Below, piece by piece: positions 11,680 through 21,878 of a stretch of 64,000 nt of DNA (within the stretch, counting starts at the first letter, position 1; each line of letters starts with the position of its first letter). The stretch is from Balaenoptera acutorostrata (Eukaryota; Chordata; Mammalia; Artiodactyla; Balaenopteridae), in assembly GCF_949987535.1 (NCBI RefSeq), contig NC_080073.1, positions 90,435,344 through 90,499,343 on the forward strand. Direction: 5' to 3'. The notes under the pieces are model-generated. The model searched no databases and had not been told where the DNA came from. It saw nothing but the letters and a program-made list of their open reading frames with translations. The translations under genes and the position numbers were made by a program.

Positions 11680-11692
11680 AAATCTCAGTCTG
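11680..11692. repeat. Right target-site duplication of full-length L1
   Basis: This is the exact partner of 4440-4452. Its last two bases (tg, 11691-11692) are also the first two of the MaLR 5' LTR, so the L1 landed at the LTR boundary. Confidence 0.92.
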
Positions 11693-12089
11693 TTATGGAC
11701 TGAATGTTTGTGTCCCTCTAAAACATTCATATGTTGAAACCCTAACCCCAGATGACTATAATTGGAGATGGGGTCTCTAAAGAAATAATTAAGGTTAAAT
11801 ACAGTCATAACGGTGGGGCCTTGATTCAATAGGATTAGTATCCCTATAAGAAGAGAAACCATAGCACTTATTAGTGCACTCACTCTACCCCCACACCCTC
11901 ACCGTACATACTGAGTAAAGTCCATGTGAGGACATAGAGAAGGCAAGTATCTGTGCCAGCAAGAAAGTCCTCACCAGAAACTCAATCAGCTGGAACCTTG
12001 ATCTCCAGAACTGTGAGAAAACGAATTTGTGTTGTTTAAACCACCCAATCTATGACATTTCCTTATGGCAGCCCAAGAAGACTAATACA
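11691..12089 (+). mobile_element. MaLR (MLT1-type) 5' LTR
   Basis: A 399-bp LTR with TG...CA ends. It starts tgttatggactgaatgtttg and ends gaagactaataca, with the usual internal phrases (aaccctaacccc, aaggttaaat, ccttgatctccagaactgtg). It pairs with the LTR at 13117 in the same orientation and flanks a MaLR internal region. The five bases beside the two LTRs (cagtc and gccca) do not match, so the original duplication has decayed or been lost. Confidence 0.9.
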
Positions 12090-13116
12090 GATTTTGGTAC
12101 CAAGAAGTGGGTGGCACTGTAACAAATACCTAAAAATGCAGAATTAGCTTTGAAACTGGGTAATGGGTAAAGGATGCAAGAGTTTTGAGGTGCATGTTAG
12201 GAAAAGCTTAGATTGCTATGAAGGGAAGAAAAGGGAAGAAAAGAGAAAGCCTACATATTCCTAAAGGATACATATATCATCACAAACAATGTTGGTAGAA
12301 ATATGGACATTCAATGCCATTCTGGTGAGACCTCAGACAGAAAGGAGAAAGGTTACTGGAAACTGGAGGAAAGGCAGTCCTTGTTACAAAGTGACAAAGA
12401 ACTTGGCTGAACTGTGTTCTAGTGTTTCATGGAAGGTAGAACGTGCAAGTGATAAAATTGGATATTGAGCTGAGGAGATTTCTAAGCCAAGTGTGGAAGC
12501 AGCATCTTGGTTTCTCCTTCTCACCCATAGTAAAATGCAAGAGGAGAGAGATAAATTGAAGGAATTGCTAAGCAGAAAGGAATCGGAGCTTGAAGAATTG
12601 GAAAATTCTCAACCTATCCATATTGCAAAAAAAATGAAGAAGCATGTTCTGAAGACACTGAGGGTGTGGCTGAACTACCATTTGAGAAGGCCATGAGGAT
12701 GGGTGTGAACCATGGATTTAATCAGCCAACTCCACAGAAGCTAGCATCAGAGATGGGATTATACCTGCAGAAACACTGCCAGCTGGGACCCAATGAAACA
12801 GAGAAAATGGGACAAAATGAAGGAAGGCTGTTAACATGCGTTATCATTCAAGAAAAAGGAAGACTGACCTCAAAGGCTATTCAGAGATCATCAGGGCTGC
12901 CACTCCCATCACACAGGCTCAGGGGCAAGACTGCTTCCCCCTGAGTTTCAGAGGAGTGGGCCCCCTCTTCAGTTTCACTGGGCCAGACGGCCACCAAAGA
13001 GAACTGTGTGGACTCTTCCAGCAGAGAGCCGTGGTGGGAGGGAAGGGGCAGGCCACCCTGAAGAGTGTGGGAGTGATACCACCAACCCCAGTGGTCCTGG
13101 CGGGCAGAGCACTGAA
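12090..13116 (+). mobile_element. MaLR internal region (degenerate, ERVL-related)
   Basis: About 1.03 kb between two MLT1-type LTRs. It opens with gattttggtaccaagaagtg, the leader typical of MaLR elements just after the 5' LTR. Short frames (67, 92 and 97 codons at 12493, 12666 and 12836) are broken remnants; one has a charged K/E-rich stretch from about 12540. MaLRs are non-autonomous relatives of ERVL that never carried a full pol or env gene, and none is seen here. It has no coding capacity, and I infer no present function. Confidence 0.85.
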
Positions 13117-13499
13117 TGCTATGGACTGAATGTTTGCGTCTCCCCCCAAATTCATCATGTTAAAGCCTTAACCCCCAGTGTGGCTGTATTTGGAAATGGG
13201 GTCTCTAAGGAAGTAATTAAGGTTAAATGAGGTCATAAGAGTGGAGCCCTGATCCAACAGGATTAGTGTTCTTATAAGAAGAGCCACCAGAGAGTTCACT
13301 CTATCCATAAGCGTGTGCTTAGCGAGAAGAGGCCATGCGAGGACCTAGAGAGAAGGTGGCCATCTGCAAAGCCAGGAAGACCCTCACCAGAATGTGAATC
13401 AACCAGAACCTCGATCTTAAACTTCTAACTAATTATCTGTTGTTTAAGCCACTCACTCTATGCTATTTTGTTACGGCACTCTGAGCAGACCAATTCACA
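13117..13499 (+). mobile_element. MaLR (MLT1-type) 3' LTR
   Basis: The downstream partner of the LTR at 11691. It starts tgctatggactgaatgtttg and ends gcagaccaattcaca (383 bp, TG...CA). Both LTRs share aagtaattaaggttaaat-like and ataagaagag phrases at matching positions, as expected if they were identical at insertion. Their visible divergence places the insertion far back in mammalian history. Confidence 0.9.
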
Positions 13500-13689
13500 G
13501 CCCAGTGCTCCAGTGTGCTTGTAGTTGAATCTAATGTTTTTTTAAGTTTATTCTAACTATTTAAGAAGTGCTTTTAAAATAGAAAATACACTTGCTTCGT
13601 GAACGGGAGCAAATAAGAGCTTCCTTAATATAATACATAAGTACAAGTTAAACTTGCTATTGCTAAGTGGATATATATGTATCGAAAAA

Positions 13690-14118
13690 ACAGCAAAAAT
13701 ACAGAAGAGAACATAACAAAGCAATTATCTGGAAAGGATTTGCGCTAACACTTTCATACAAGGATGCTTATTGTACCATCACTTATCATAGTGAAAAACT
13801 GGAGACAAGCTAAACGTCCAGTAATTAGAAGGTTAGTTAGATAAATTATGTCACAACCACGCAATGAAATATTATTTGGTCACTTAAAATCAGCTTTAGA
13901 GGAGCAATTAACACCTTAGGAAAACATTAACAATATCGTTAAGGGGAAACACTGAACAGTATGAATAATATAATCCAAATTGGGAGTGTGTGTGTCTTCA
14001 TGAACAATACATGTCAAAATGCCAATGGTTATCACTAGGTGGTACGATTAAAATCAGTTTTTATTTTCTTTTTAGAGCTTTTCTGCATGTTCTAAATATT
14101 CTACAATAAACATTTCTT
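13690..14118 (+). mobile_element. Ancient L1M 3'-end fragment
   Basis: The sequence follows the classic decayed L1 3' end: atcacttatcatagtgaaaaactgg, taaacgtccagtaattag, gcaatgaaatattatttgg, atcactaggtggtacgatta and finally ttctacaataaacatttctt. It is 5'-truncated, with no open frame of note. The exact L1M subfamily cannot be set by eye. Confidence 0.7.
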
Positions 14119-15956
14119 GCTTTTTTACTATATATGTATAATTTTTTTATTTGGAGAACACATTATGATAATTTTACTCTCATTAGCTCTCAGAGAATTT
14201 GACAAGTTGGTTCCTATATTTTAATGCAGCAGATAAATCCTGATTTCATAGTTCTGTCTAGCACACTTTTTCTCCTAGTAGATGAGAAACACCAGTGGGC
14301 TCTCAATTGCTCATCACACAAGTAAAAGGAGTTGCAGTCACAAGCAATGTAATGGAAAGGGGAGGAAGCCATTCTGAGGCTTTGCAGCTTCTGCTGTACT
14401 AGGTTGCCCACCACATCTGCCCTGCTGTGCATTGCTTCCAAGAATAGAAAGCGAGTTAAGTATGTAGCAAATTTTCCTGGTGCAAACTTTCTCCGTTCTT
14501 CCAGGAACGCTAAGGGTTTGGGTAATGCTTTCTCTGCAGGATTTAAATGGAATCCCCAAAGGAGAAGAGAAAAGTACATCCCAGCTCTCCTAGTCTTACT
14601 GCCTCACTCATCCCTTCTCTTCTCTTTCCTTCTCCTTAGAGCCAAGTCACTGAAAGAGGGAGACACCCGACTCTCCAACAATGGGCGAACCACATCCATG
14701 TGTAGAGCTGAGAATTGTGTGGGCAGGGCCCTCTCAAAGGAAGCAGATGTTCCCAGGAGTTGACAAAACTTTGCCACTATCACAGTAATAAGCAATTTGT
14801 TTTCACATTTTCCCTCACTGGTGTTAACTGTTCCCAAAACCACAGATTTGACTCATTAATTCACAAAGTTGTTATCAAAAACTAACCATTTAGCCTCATT
14901 AAGAAAGGTAGGTAAATGGTGTTGATGATAACTGATAAGCCTGTAGTTAACTGGAAGTAGCGTTTTCTTTTATTTCACCAACAAGGAAGGGGGATATACT
15001 ATAATCAGTGTTACCCTAAAGCTTCTGAGTCAACCATCCAATGAATGCATGAGCGCCTGTCACTAGACCCTCTCACTTACCAGTATCCTTATTCCAACCT
15101 CATTTGGGACTATCTCTTTCCACTCCACCTGGAGACCAGGAATCCTACCACAGAAATGCCTGGCAAATAATTCAGGCAACATGGATGTGGAAGTGATTGA
15201 TGTCTCTCATCTTGGGCACCTCCAGAGTCATTCATATAATCCTGATGACCAAGGTGGTCTTCCCCTCTTTTCACCCCTTTTTCGTGCCTAACTCCCCCTC
15301 CTTCTCCCACCCTGATCATCTCTCACAAAGCAGAAACCTTAACTAATCATGTAGAGAAGCACCTGTCCTCAGACATGATGGAATGTTGTACTGAGGTACA
15401 GAAAAGGGGTATGAACAGCTCTTCAGCAAGCTCTGCGCTCACCCCATCCTAATGACAGCCACTTATATTACTGCAGCAATTCTCAAGGGGGAGCGGAGAA
15501 GCATGCTCCCTCTAGGAAGGTGGCATCAGAATACAAAGACCAGACGTGTAGTTGGCAAAACACACTTAATTGATCAAATGTTTATGCACAAAAACTCCAA
15601 AAGCAAAGCTCAATAAAATTGGTTTAGCTGTTGGGGATACACAGAGGATAAAGTAAGAAAGAATTATATGGGTTTGAAAAGGTTGACAAACACAGCAGCA
15701 TTGTTACTCAAATTGAACAAAAGAACATCTAATATGGATTAAATCTAATAGGGAATAAAGTCATAACACTCAGCAAGCAATCATTTAATCAGCAATGTTG
15801 TCTCTTTGTGCAAAACCTTCTGTAATACCACCAGGGATAAGAGGTCCAGGTGATAGCCTCATAGCTCCCTAGTCTTTAACAATTCTTGAGACATCTTCTG
15901 TCTAATAATTCATCAGGGCTGAGTTCCTTTCTTGAACATGGAAAAAGATTGAGTGG
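14119..15956. other. Unassigned sequence, no gene seen
   Basis: No repeat family or exon is recognisable. Open frames of 119-121 codons at 14214-14763 overlap on opposite strands and have no familiar domain or codon-use support. Could be single-copy DNA or very old repeats. Confidence 0.45.
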
Positions 15957-16397
15957 TGTCATGGATTGAATTGTGTCCTCCCACAAGATATGTTGAAATC
16001 CTAACCCCCAGTACCTCAGAAGGTGATCTTCTTTGAAAATAGAGTCATTGCAGATGTAATCAGTTAGGTATGGATGAAGTCATACTGGGGTAGCATGGGC
16101 CCTTCACCCAGTATGACTGGTGTCCTTGAAAGAAGACGAGGAGAGACACAGGCTAATAGACACATGAAGTCTTGGAAGGAGGTAGAGATTGAAGTGATGC
16201 ATCTACAAGCCAAGAAACACCAGGGTCAACAAGAAGCAGGGAAGAGTCCTGCTCTAGAGCCTTCAGAGAGAGTATAGTCCTGCTGACACCTTGATTTCAG
16301 ATGTCTAGCCTCTAGAACTGTGAGAGTATACGTTTCTGTTGTCTTAAGCTACCTACTTTGCGGTACTTTGTTACCGTAGCCCTAGGAAACTAATACA
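15957..16397 (+). mobile_element. MaLR (MLT1-type) solo LTR
   Basis: A 441-bp solo LTR with TG...CA ends. It starts tgtcatggattgaattgtgt, passes through atcctaacccccagtacctc and tgcagatgtaat, and ends agccctaggaaactaataca. The five flanking bases are agtgg on the left and agtgc on the right, a 4/5 match to a 5-bp duplication. No internal region is left, so the original element was probably reduced by LTR-LTR recombination. Confidence 0.88.
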
Positions 16398-18464
16398 AGT
16401 GCTAAGAAACTTATGGGCAACCTTCCTCCCACGATTTGCAATCAATGCAACTGATCCATCATGCAATCACTCTGGTGGAGTATTATGAGGAATAATGGCA
16501 GCTGGTGAGTTTCCTGTGCATAAAGTACAAATAGGGCAAATGTTTCATTTTCAGAAATTAGAGCAGTGAGATCCTGCTAGTGAAGATGTTCAAACATAGA
16601 TGGGACGCCCACTCAGGAGAGAGGTTGGAAAGGATTTAAGTTTTCTATATGAAGAGCTGCACTCTAAAGTGTCTCACCAAATTCAATGCCTTCATCCAGA
16701 AGCTTCCCCATGAGAGGTGTGCAGAATCCACATGGTATCAGACTAAACTTTTCTGGTCATGTCTCAAAGAAATATACAAATGTCTGGCAGGTTGTGCCCA
16801 AAAGACCGGCATACGCTTCAGTCGTTTATACCCTTTCCACCTGGAAAATAGTCTAGGTCCCCTGACTTAGCCTTGTGCCGATGCTTTCAGAATGAAGGGT
16901 CATGAATTGAGCGCTTAACGTGTTCCAGATTCTATGTCAGTTTCCTTTTCCACTTATAGTCATATTTAATCATGTGCATTTACTCCAGGATGTGCTGCAT
17001 TACCGTGACCAAGGCACTCCGATAACACACTTCTAGAAAGACAGTGCAGCTTCCCTCAGAAGCCATCCTGCACAGGTCGGTAGATCATGTTCTCAGTTTG
17101 TGAATCACTTTGACTTTGATTCATACAATGTTCACTTGCAGACACGAGCCAATTTGGGACCTTGTCCTAATAACTGCAGAGATGGGCCAGGGAGAAATGC
17201 CAGTCCTAGAAACTGGAGTGGAAGTGGCAGCCCACATCTGGGATCTGCAGCAGTGGGCAACACAGGACATTAGTATTCAACGTTGCTCGTTAGACTTTCT
17301 GGCAAGCACCACGCAAACAGATGCCGTGCAGTGCACACGGTCATCTAATTAAGGGCATGGGCTATTTTTCTAAAAGTAAAAGCATGTATTATCCATTTTA
17401 ATTGTAACTGCTCGGTGTGTGCAGAACACTTTAGGCATGTGTTTCAAAATCAAAAGATACACATGATTTTTTATAAAATCTATAGGAGGTATAAAGAATC
17501 ACGCAATTACTGACACCTCTGTTCCCAATTCCCCAATTTAAGAAGCTGGCTTTTTTTTTCTCCTCTGATGCAACTGCCGGAGTTTGAGAAATATCTTGAA
17601 AGATGACTCTGGTGTGAGTCTCTGAATGCACAAGGCTGACTTGATTAAAACCGACATTTGTGTGAACTATAGAACAAAATGTGTTCCCATCCCTCTTGTC
17701 TGTGAGGTCTACCTACCCTCAGAAGTTTCCCAGTCAGCTCATTTTTTAAACACAAGGTTTATGATTACACACCAGAATAGTGCTTGTCCTCATGGGAACA
17801 TGGGTTAGAGAGGCTTCTACCTACACCAACCCAACCTCTCCATCTCAGACCTACTGCCAGGCTCTCTGGCTGTGGGTTCTCCCATCCTATATGCCATCCC
17901 ATTTTCCAGGCTCAACAGTGCCAGTCATACTGGGGGTAACGGTCAGACCCTCGAGTAACGGAAACCCCAAACCCAAGAATGTCTCTGATAGGGGAAGATC
18001 ATTTGCATGCCTGAGGCAGAATCATTCATGAACATCGATAAAACTCTAGCCAGAAAGGCAGTGGAACAGAGCCTACACACACACATAACCTAAGAGAGAG
18101 TTCCTGGACCCTCCTCCTAGAACCTTCCCAAAAGTTTTCCACTGTCATGCTACTGGGACCAAGTTTTCCCCATGGTAATTCCCCAGCTTGCCAATGCCAG
18201 AACCAATAAAAACATCCTATGGCATTCAGAAGATCCATTTTCAAGATAATCACATCTTTCAAGTATGTTTCTGTCTCAGCATTTTAAGAGATAAATCCTG
18301 AATCTTGCTTTCAGGAAAAGGAGCCCATTCCTGTGATCTGCTGTCTAAGAAAAGAACTCCATTTTTGTTTAGTCCTAAATGGTCATTATTACTAATACTG
18401 TCATCTATTAATTGGTTGTAGATACTTAACATAGTTTTAGTTAATGTTGCTGTTAATTAATGTT
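16398..18464. other. Unassigned sequence, no gene seen
   Basis: No confident repeat or exon. Short frames (60-83 codons) are scattered and unsupported. A piece near 16905-16960 loosely resembles an old MIR-like tail but is too weak to call. Confidence 0.45.
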
Positions 18465-18730
18465 AAAAGCATTTAATCTGTGTCCATCAACTGATGAATG
18501 GATAAACGAAGTGTGGTACATCCATACAATGGAATATTATTCAACCGTAAAAAGGAATGAAATACCGATAGAGGCAGACACAAAAGGCCACATATTATAT
18601 GATTCCATTTATATGAAATATAAATGTGACTCAATTGCACACTTTAAGATGGCTACAATAGTCAACTTTTTGGTTCTATGTATTTAATCACGATTTTCAA
18701 TTTTGCATTATATGTATTTTATCACAATTT
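18465..18730 (+). mobile_element. L1 3'-end fragment, internally deleted
   Basis: The phrases gtccatcaactgatgaatgg, tacatccatacaatggaata, tattcaaccgtaaaaaggaa and atgattccatttatatgaaa are L1 ORF2 C-terminal codons. They jump straight to the 3'UTR phrase cacactttaagatggctaca, so several hundred bases of the usual L1 3' end are missing. Confidence 0.75.
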
Positions 18731-20065
18731 TTTTTTTTTTTAAAAAGATTTAACCTCTGGGTTTCTGTTCCCTCAGCTATACCCTTAAAGCTATCATTTT
18801 TGGTATGTTACAGGAGGCATATAATAACCTATTTTGTGAAAATCTTTGCAAGTGGAAGCTTTATTTAAAGTGGAATATAAGAACCACCATGCTGGGCACA
18901 CACTCAAAGGCTGAAATAGTCCATGACACCAGGCCACTGGGACAAGACATTAAAGGTGACAAGTGCACTCCCCCAAGCATCACATCACATCCCCCTCAGC
19001 GTCTCCTGTTCTTGTGCCACCGCCACCCCAAGATAAATTGCTAGTCACAATTTACAATCAGAACAGTACTTAGAAGCATAAACAGGCAGTTGTGCTTGCT
19101 CCTAATGGATTCTAAGTACTTGATATGCTGAGAGCACAGGACGATTTTTCACACGATTGAACTCCTTAGGGTCTGTCTTCTAGACCATTTTGTTGGTTTA
19201 AAATACACCACTGCTCAAGCATGGTGAAGTCCACCCATGTGCCTGGTGGAGAAAGGGGGTGAATTTGGTTCACCATGCTGAGATTTTTCTTTTATTTAAA
19301 TCACCTAAATTTCAAACTAAATCTTTCATTTCTTTCAACAACATCAAGCATTAGCATGACACTTGCCACTGTTTCTAGGAATAAAGACTAGAAATCTTAA
19401 TATAAAACATTAACTCAGTGGGCTGGTCTGGCAGAGTAATAGATCTTCTGAACTGTAGTGTCAAAACCTTGACGGGGCTTCCTCAAGTCACAGTAAAGCA
19501 CTGTAATTCTCTTATTGAACCAGTAGAATTTAGGTCACAAATATATCTATGCAGAAAGCAATTGTGGCAGCTCTTTGAATGGATGACTAAAGGAACCATT
19601 CAGTGCCAGCGCTGATGGGCCCTGGTGCTAAAGGTGAAAATAATAGGTTAGATTAGAAAGCACTGCTCAGACCCAGAGCAATCAATGACACCTCAGGACT
19701 GCTTATTTGAGCTGTGATCACTCTTACTTTACATGCAAGGCACACTGCATTAGCTACCAGATGGTATCTTCCTTTTCCTGCTGGACTTCCTAGGATTTCC
19801 AAAGACTCTTGCCTGAATTACTTCACTTTCTCTGGCCGGCATAATAAGGTTTCAGCCAGCTGACAAGCCTGAATACAAGGAAAAGTGAATCCCAACAGAT
19901 AAGCACAACTATTTATTGGGCTTAATAAGAAAAGAGGAGAGAGAAAAAAAAAGCACAGCTTAGATATCAATACAGTCAATACCTCTGAGTCTCATTTTTT
20001 TAACCCCTGAAAACTCGTAAAATCCTATAGGTCCGGGAGGGATATCAGAGGTCAATTACTCAACA
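18731..20065. other. Unassigned sequence, no gene seen
   Basis: Nothing recognisable beyond an oligo-T/A stretch at 18729-18747. Small open frames are unsupported. Confidence 0.45.
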
Positions 20066-21089
20066 TGCCGGATTAGTTATCTACTGCTACTTAACAAATT
20101 ACTCCCAAACTCCATGGCTTGAAACAGCAACGTTTATCATCTCACAGTTTCTGTAGGTCAGGAATCCAGGTGCAGCTTACGTGGGTCTTCTGCTTTCAGC
20201 GTCTCTCGCAGGCTGCAATCCCAGTGTTGGCAGGGGCTGCAGTCAACGGAAGGCTTGACTGGGGAAGAATATGTCCTAAGCGCACTCAGGAGATTGTTGG
20301 CAGAAGGCATTTCCTCCTGGGCTGTTGGACTGAGCCCTCAGTTCCCCATGAGCTGTTGGCCAGAGGTCTTACTCTGTTCCTTGCCTCTCCATATGCCAGC
20401 GCACAATACAGTGGCTGACTTCATCAAGCAAGCAAAGGAGACGGCAAGAGAGGGAGTATGAACAAAACACAAGTCGTGGTCTTCTGCAAAGTAATACAGG
20501 CAGACCTTGAAGCTATTGTGGATTCAGATCCAGACCACAGAAATAAAGGGAATGTTGCAATAAAGTGAGTCACACAAATTTTTTTGGTTTCCCAGTACAT
20601 ATAAAAGTTATGCTTACACTATATTGTAGTCTAGTATGTGTGCAATAGCATTGTGCCTAAAAAATGTACAGACCTTAACTTAAAAATACTCTACTGCTAA
20701 AAAATGTTAAGCCTTCAGTGAGTCATAGTAGTAATATCCAAGATCACTGATCACAGATCACTGTAACAAATAATAATGAAAAGGTTTGAAATATTGTGAG
20801 AATTACCAATGTGACACAGAAACATGAAGTAAGCAAATGCTTTTGAAAAATGGGCACCAATAGACTTGTTTGATGAAGGATTGCCATAAACCTTCAATTT
20901 GTAAAAAATGCAATAAAGCAAAGAGCAGTAAAACGAGGTATGCCTGCATCAGAAGTAATACCCCATCATTTTTTCTATTTAGTAGAAGAAATTCACTAGG
21001 TCTAACCCACACTTAGGAAGGGGGGATTACACATGGCATGCATACCAGGAGGTGGGGTCACTGGGGGCCATCTCAGGGACTACCTGCCA
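20066..21089 (-). mobile_element. MaLR (MLT1-type) LTR, antisense, split by Tigger
   Basis: On the minus strand this LTR starts at 21089 with tggcaggtagtccctgagat and ends at 20066 after the MLT1 signature (seen in plus as attagttatctactgctact). The left half is 20066-20496 and the right half 20947-21089. Right-half phrases include attcactaggtctaaccc and taccaggaggtggggtc. It is in the same LTR branch as the plus copy at 3556. Without the insertion it would be about 570 bp. The 99-codon frame at 20119 is a chance reading of this repeat. Confidence 0.8.
20497..20946 (+). mobile_element. Tigger1-derived MITE inside the LTR
   Basis: A pogo/Tc1-mariner class element with inverted ends: caggcagacct at the start and aggtatgcctg at the finish, preceded by TA. 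The inner phrases ctgatcacagatcactgtaa and gaattaccaatgtgacacag are characteristic of the Tigger1 end. Only the two end regions are kept; the transposase gene is absent, so it moved using enzyme from elsewhere. It interrupts the antisense LTR and is therefore younger than it. Confidence 0.88.
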
Positions 21090-21576
21090 CCTGTGCCCAT
21101 GAGACATTTCTATCTTATCCATAGAACACTCACCGGCCTCTGCTTTAACTTCTTCTATCATGAAGCGCTAACTCACCACCTCCTGAGGCACCCAGCTCAT
21201 TCCATTTCAGAACCCTAACTACTTAAACAGTTCTAATAGTTAACCCACCTGCCACTGACTGGATCCCTGAGATTCTGCTAAATACCTGGAAACTCTTAAG
21301 AGACCCTTGAATTCAAGATATTTATAAAGAAGATGTCCAAAAATAGGAACTTTGCTCATGAAATAAGATCTGGGCAGAGAAACAGTTTAGTTATCACAAA
21401 GGGAAGTTCTCACACAACCACTTAATCTCAAGCACTGCAAATGTTAGGGCCAGCTGTGTAAGGGGAAGGCATGCATCACAGGGCCAAGCTCCCCCTAATC
21501 AGCCCTGTCCTGGGCTTTCCAAACCATTTTGGAAAAGCATACAGGTTTGTCTCCTTGTGCTTAAAACCACTAGGGA
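21090..21576. other. Unassigned sequence
   Basis: No recognised gene or repeat. The last 8 bases (actaggga, 21569-21576) form the left duplication of the L1 fragment that follows. Confidence 0.45.
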
Positions 21577-21870
21577 CACAGATGTAGAGATGGTATGGAT
21601 ACCGGGGTGGGGGGGAAGAGGGAGGTGGGATGAATTGGGAGATGGGGATTGACACATATACACTATTGATACTATGTATAAAATAGATAACTAATGAGAA
21701 CCTACTGTATAGCACAGGAACTCAGCACTCTGTGGTGACCTAAATGGGAAGGAAATCCAAAAGAGAGGGGATATATGTATATGTATAGCTGATTCACTTT
21801 GCTGTACAGTAGAAACACAACATTGTAAAGCAACTATATTCCAATAAAAAGTAAAAAAACAAAACAAAAT
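21577..21870 (+). mobile_element. Short 5'-truncated L1 3'UTR copy
   Basis: Only the 3'UTR of a lineage-type L1 is present: agatgtagagatgg, a G-rich tract, acatatacactattgatact, atatatgtatatgtatagct and ccaataaaaagta with an A-rich tail. The flanking 8-mer actaggga at 21569-21576 and 21871-21878 is a probable target-site duplication. It is homologous to the 3'UTRs at 11271 and 46951. Confidence 0.85.
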
Positions 21871-21878
21871 ACTAGGGA

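Noticed and set aside
12493..13129. Retroviral gag/pol gene in the MaLR internal region
   Set aside because: Only short broken frames; MaLRs are non-autonomous and no catalytic motif is visible.
14214..14763. Overlapping 119-121-codon frames on both strands
   Set aside because: Mutually antisense, no familiar motifs, no splice or start context that I can support.
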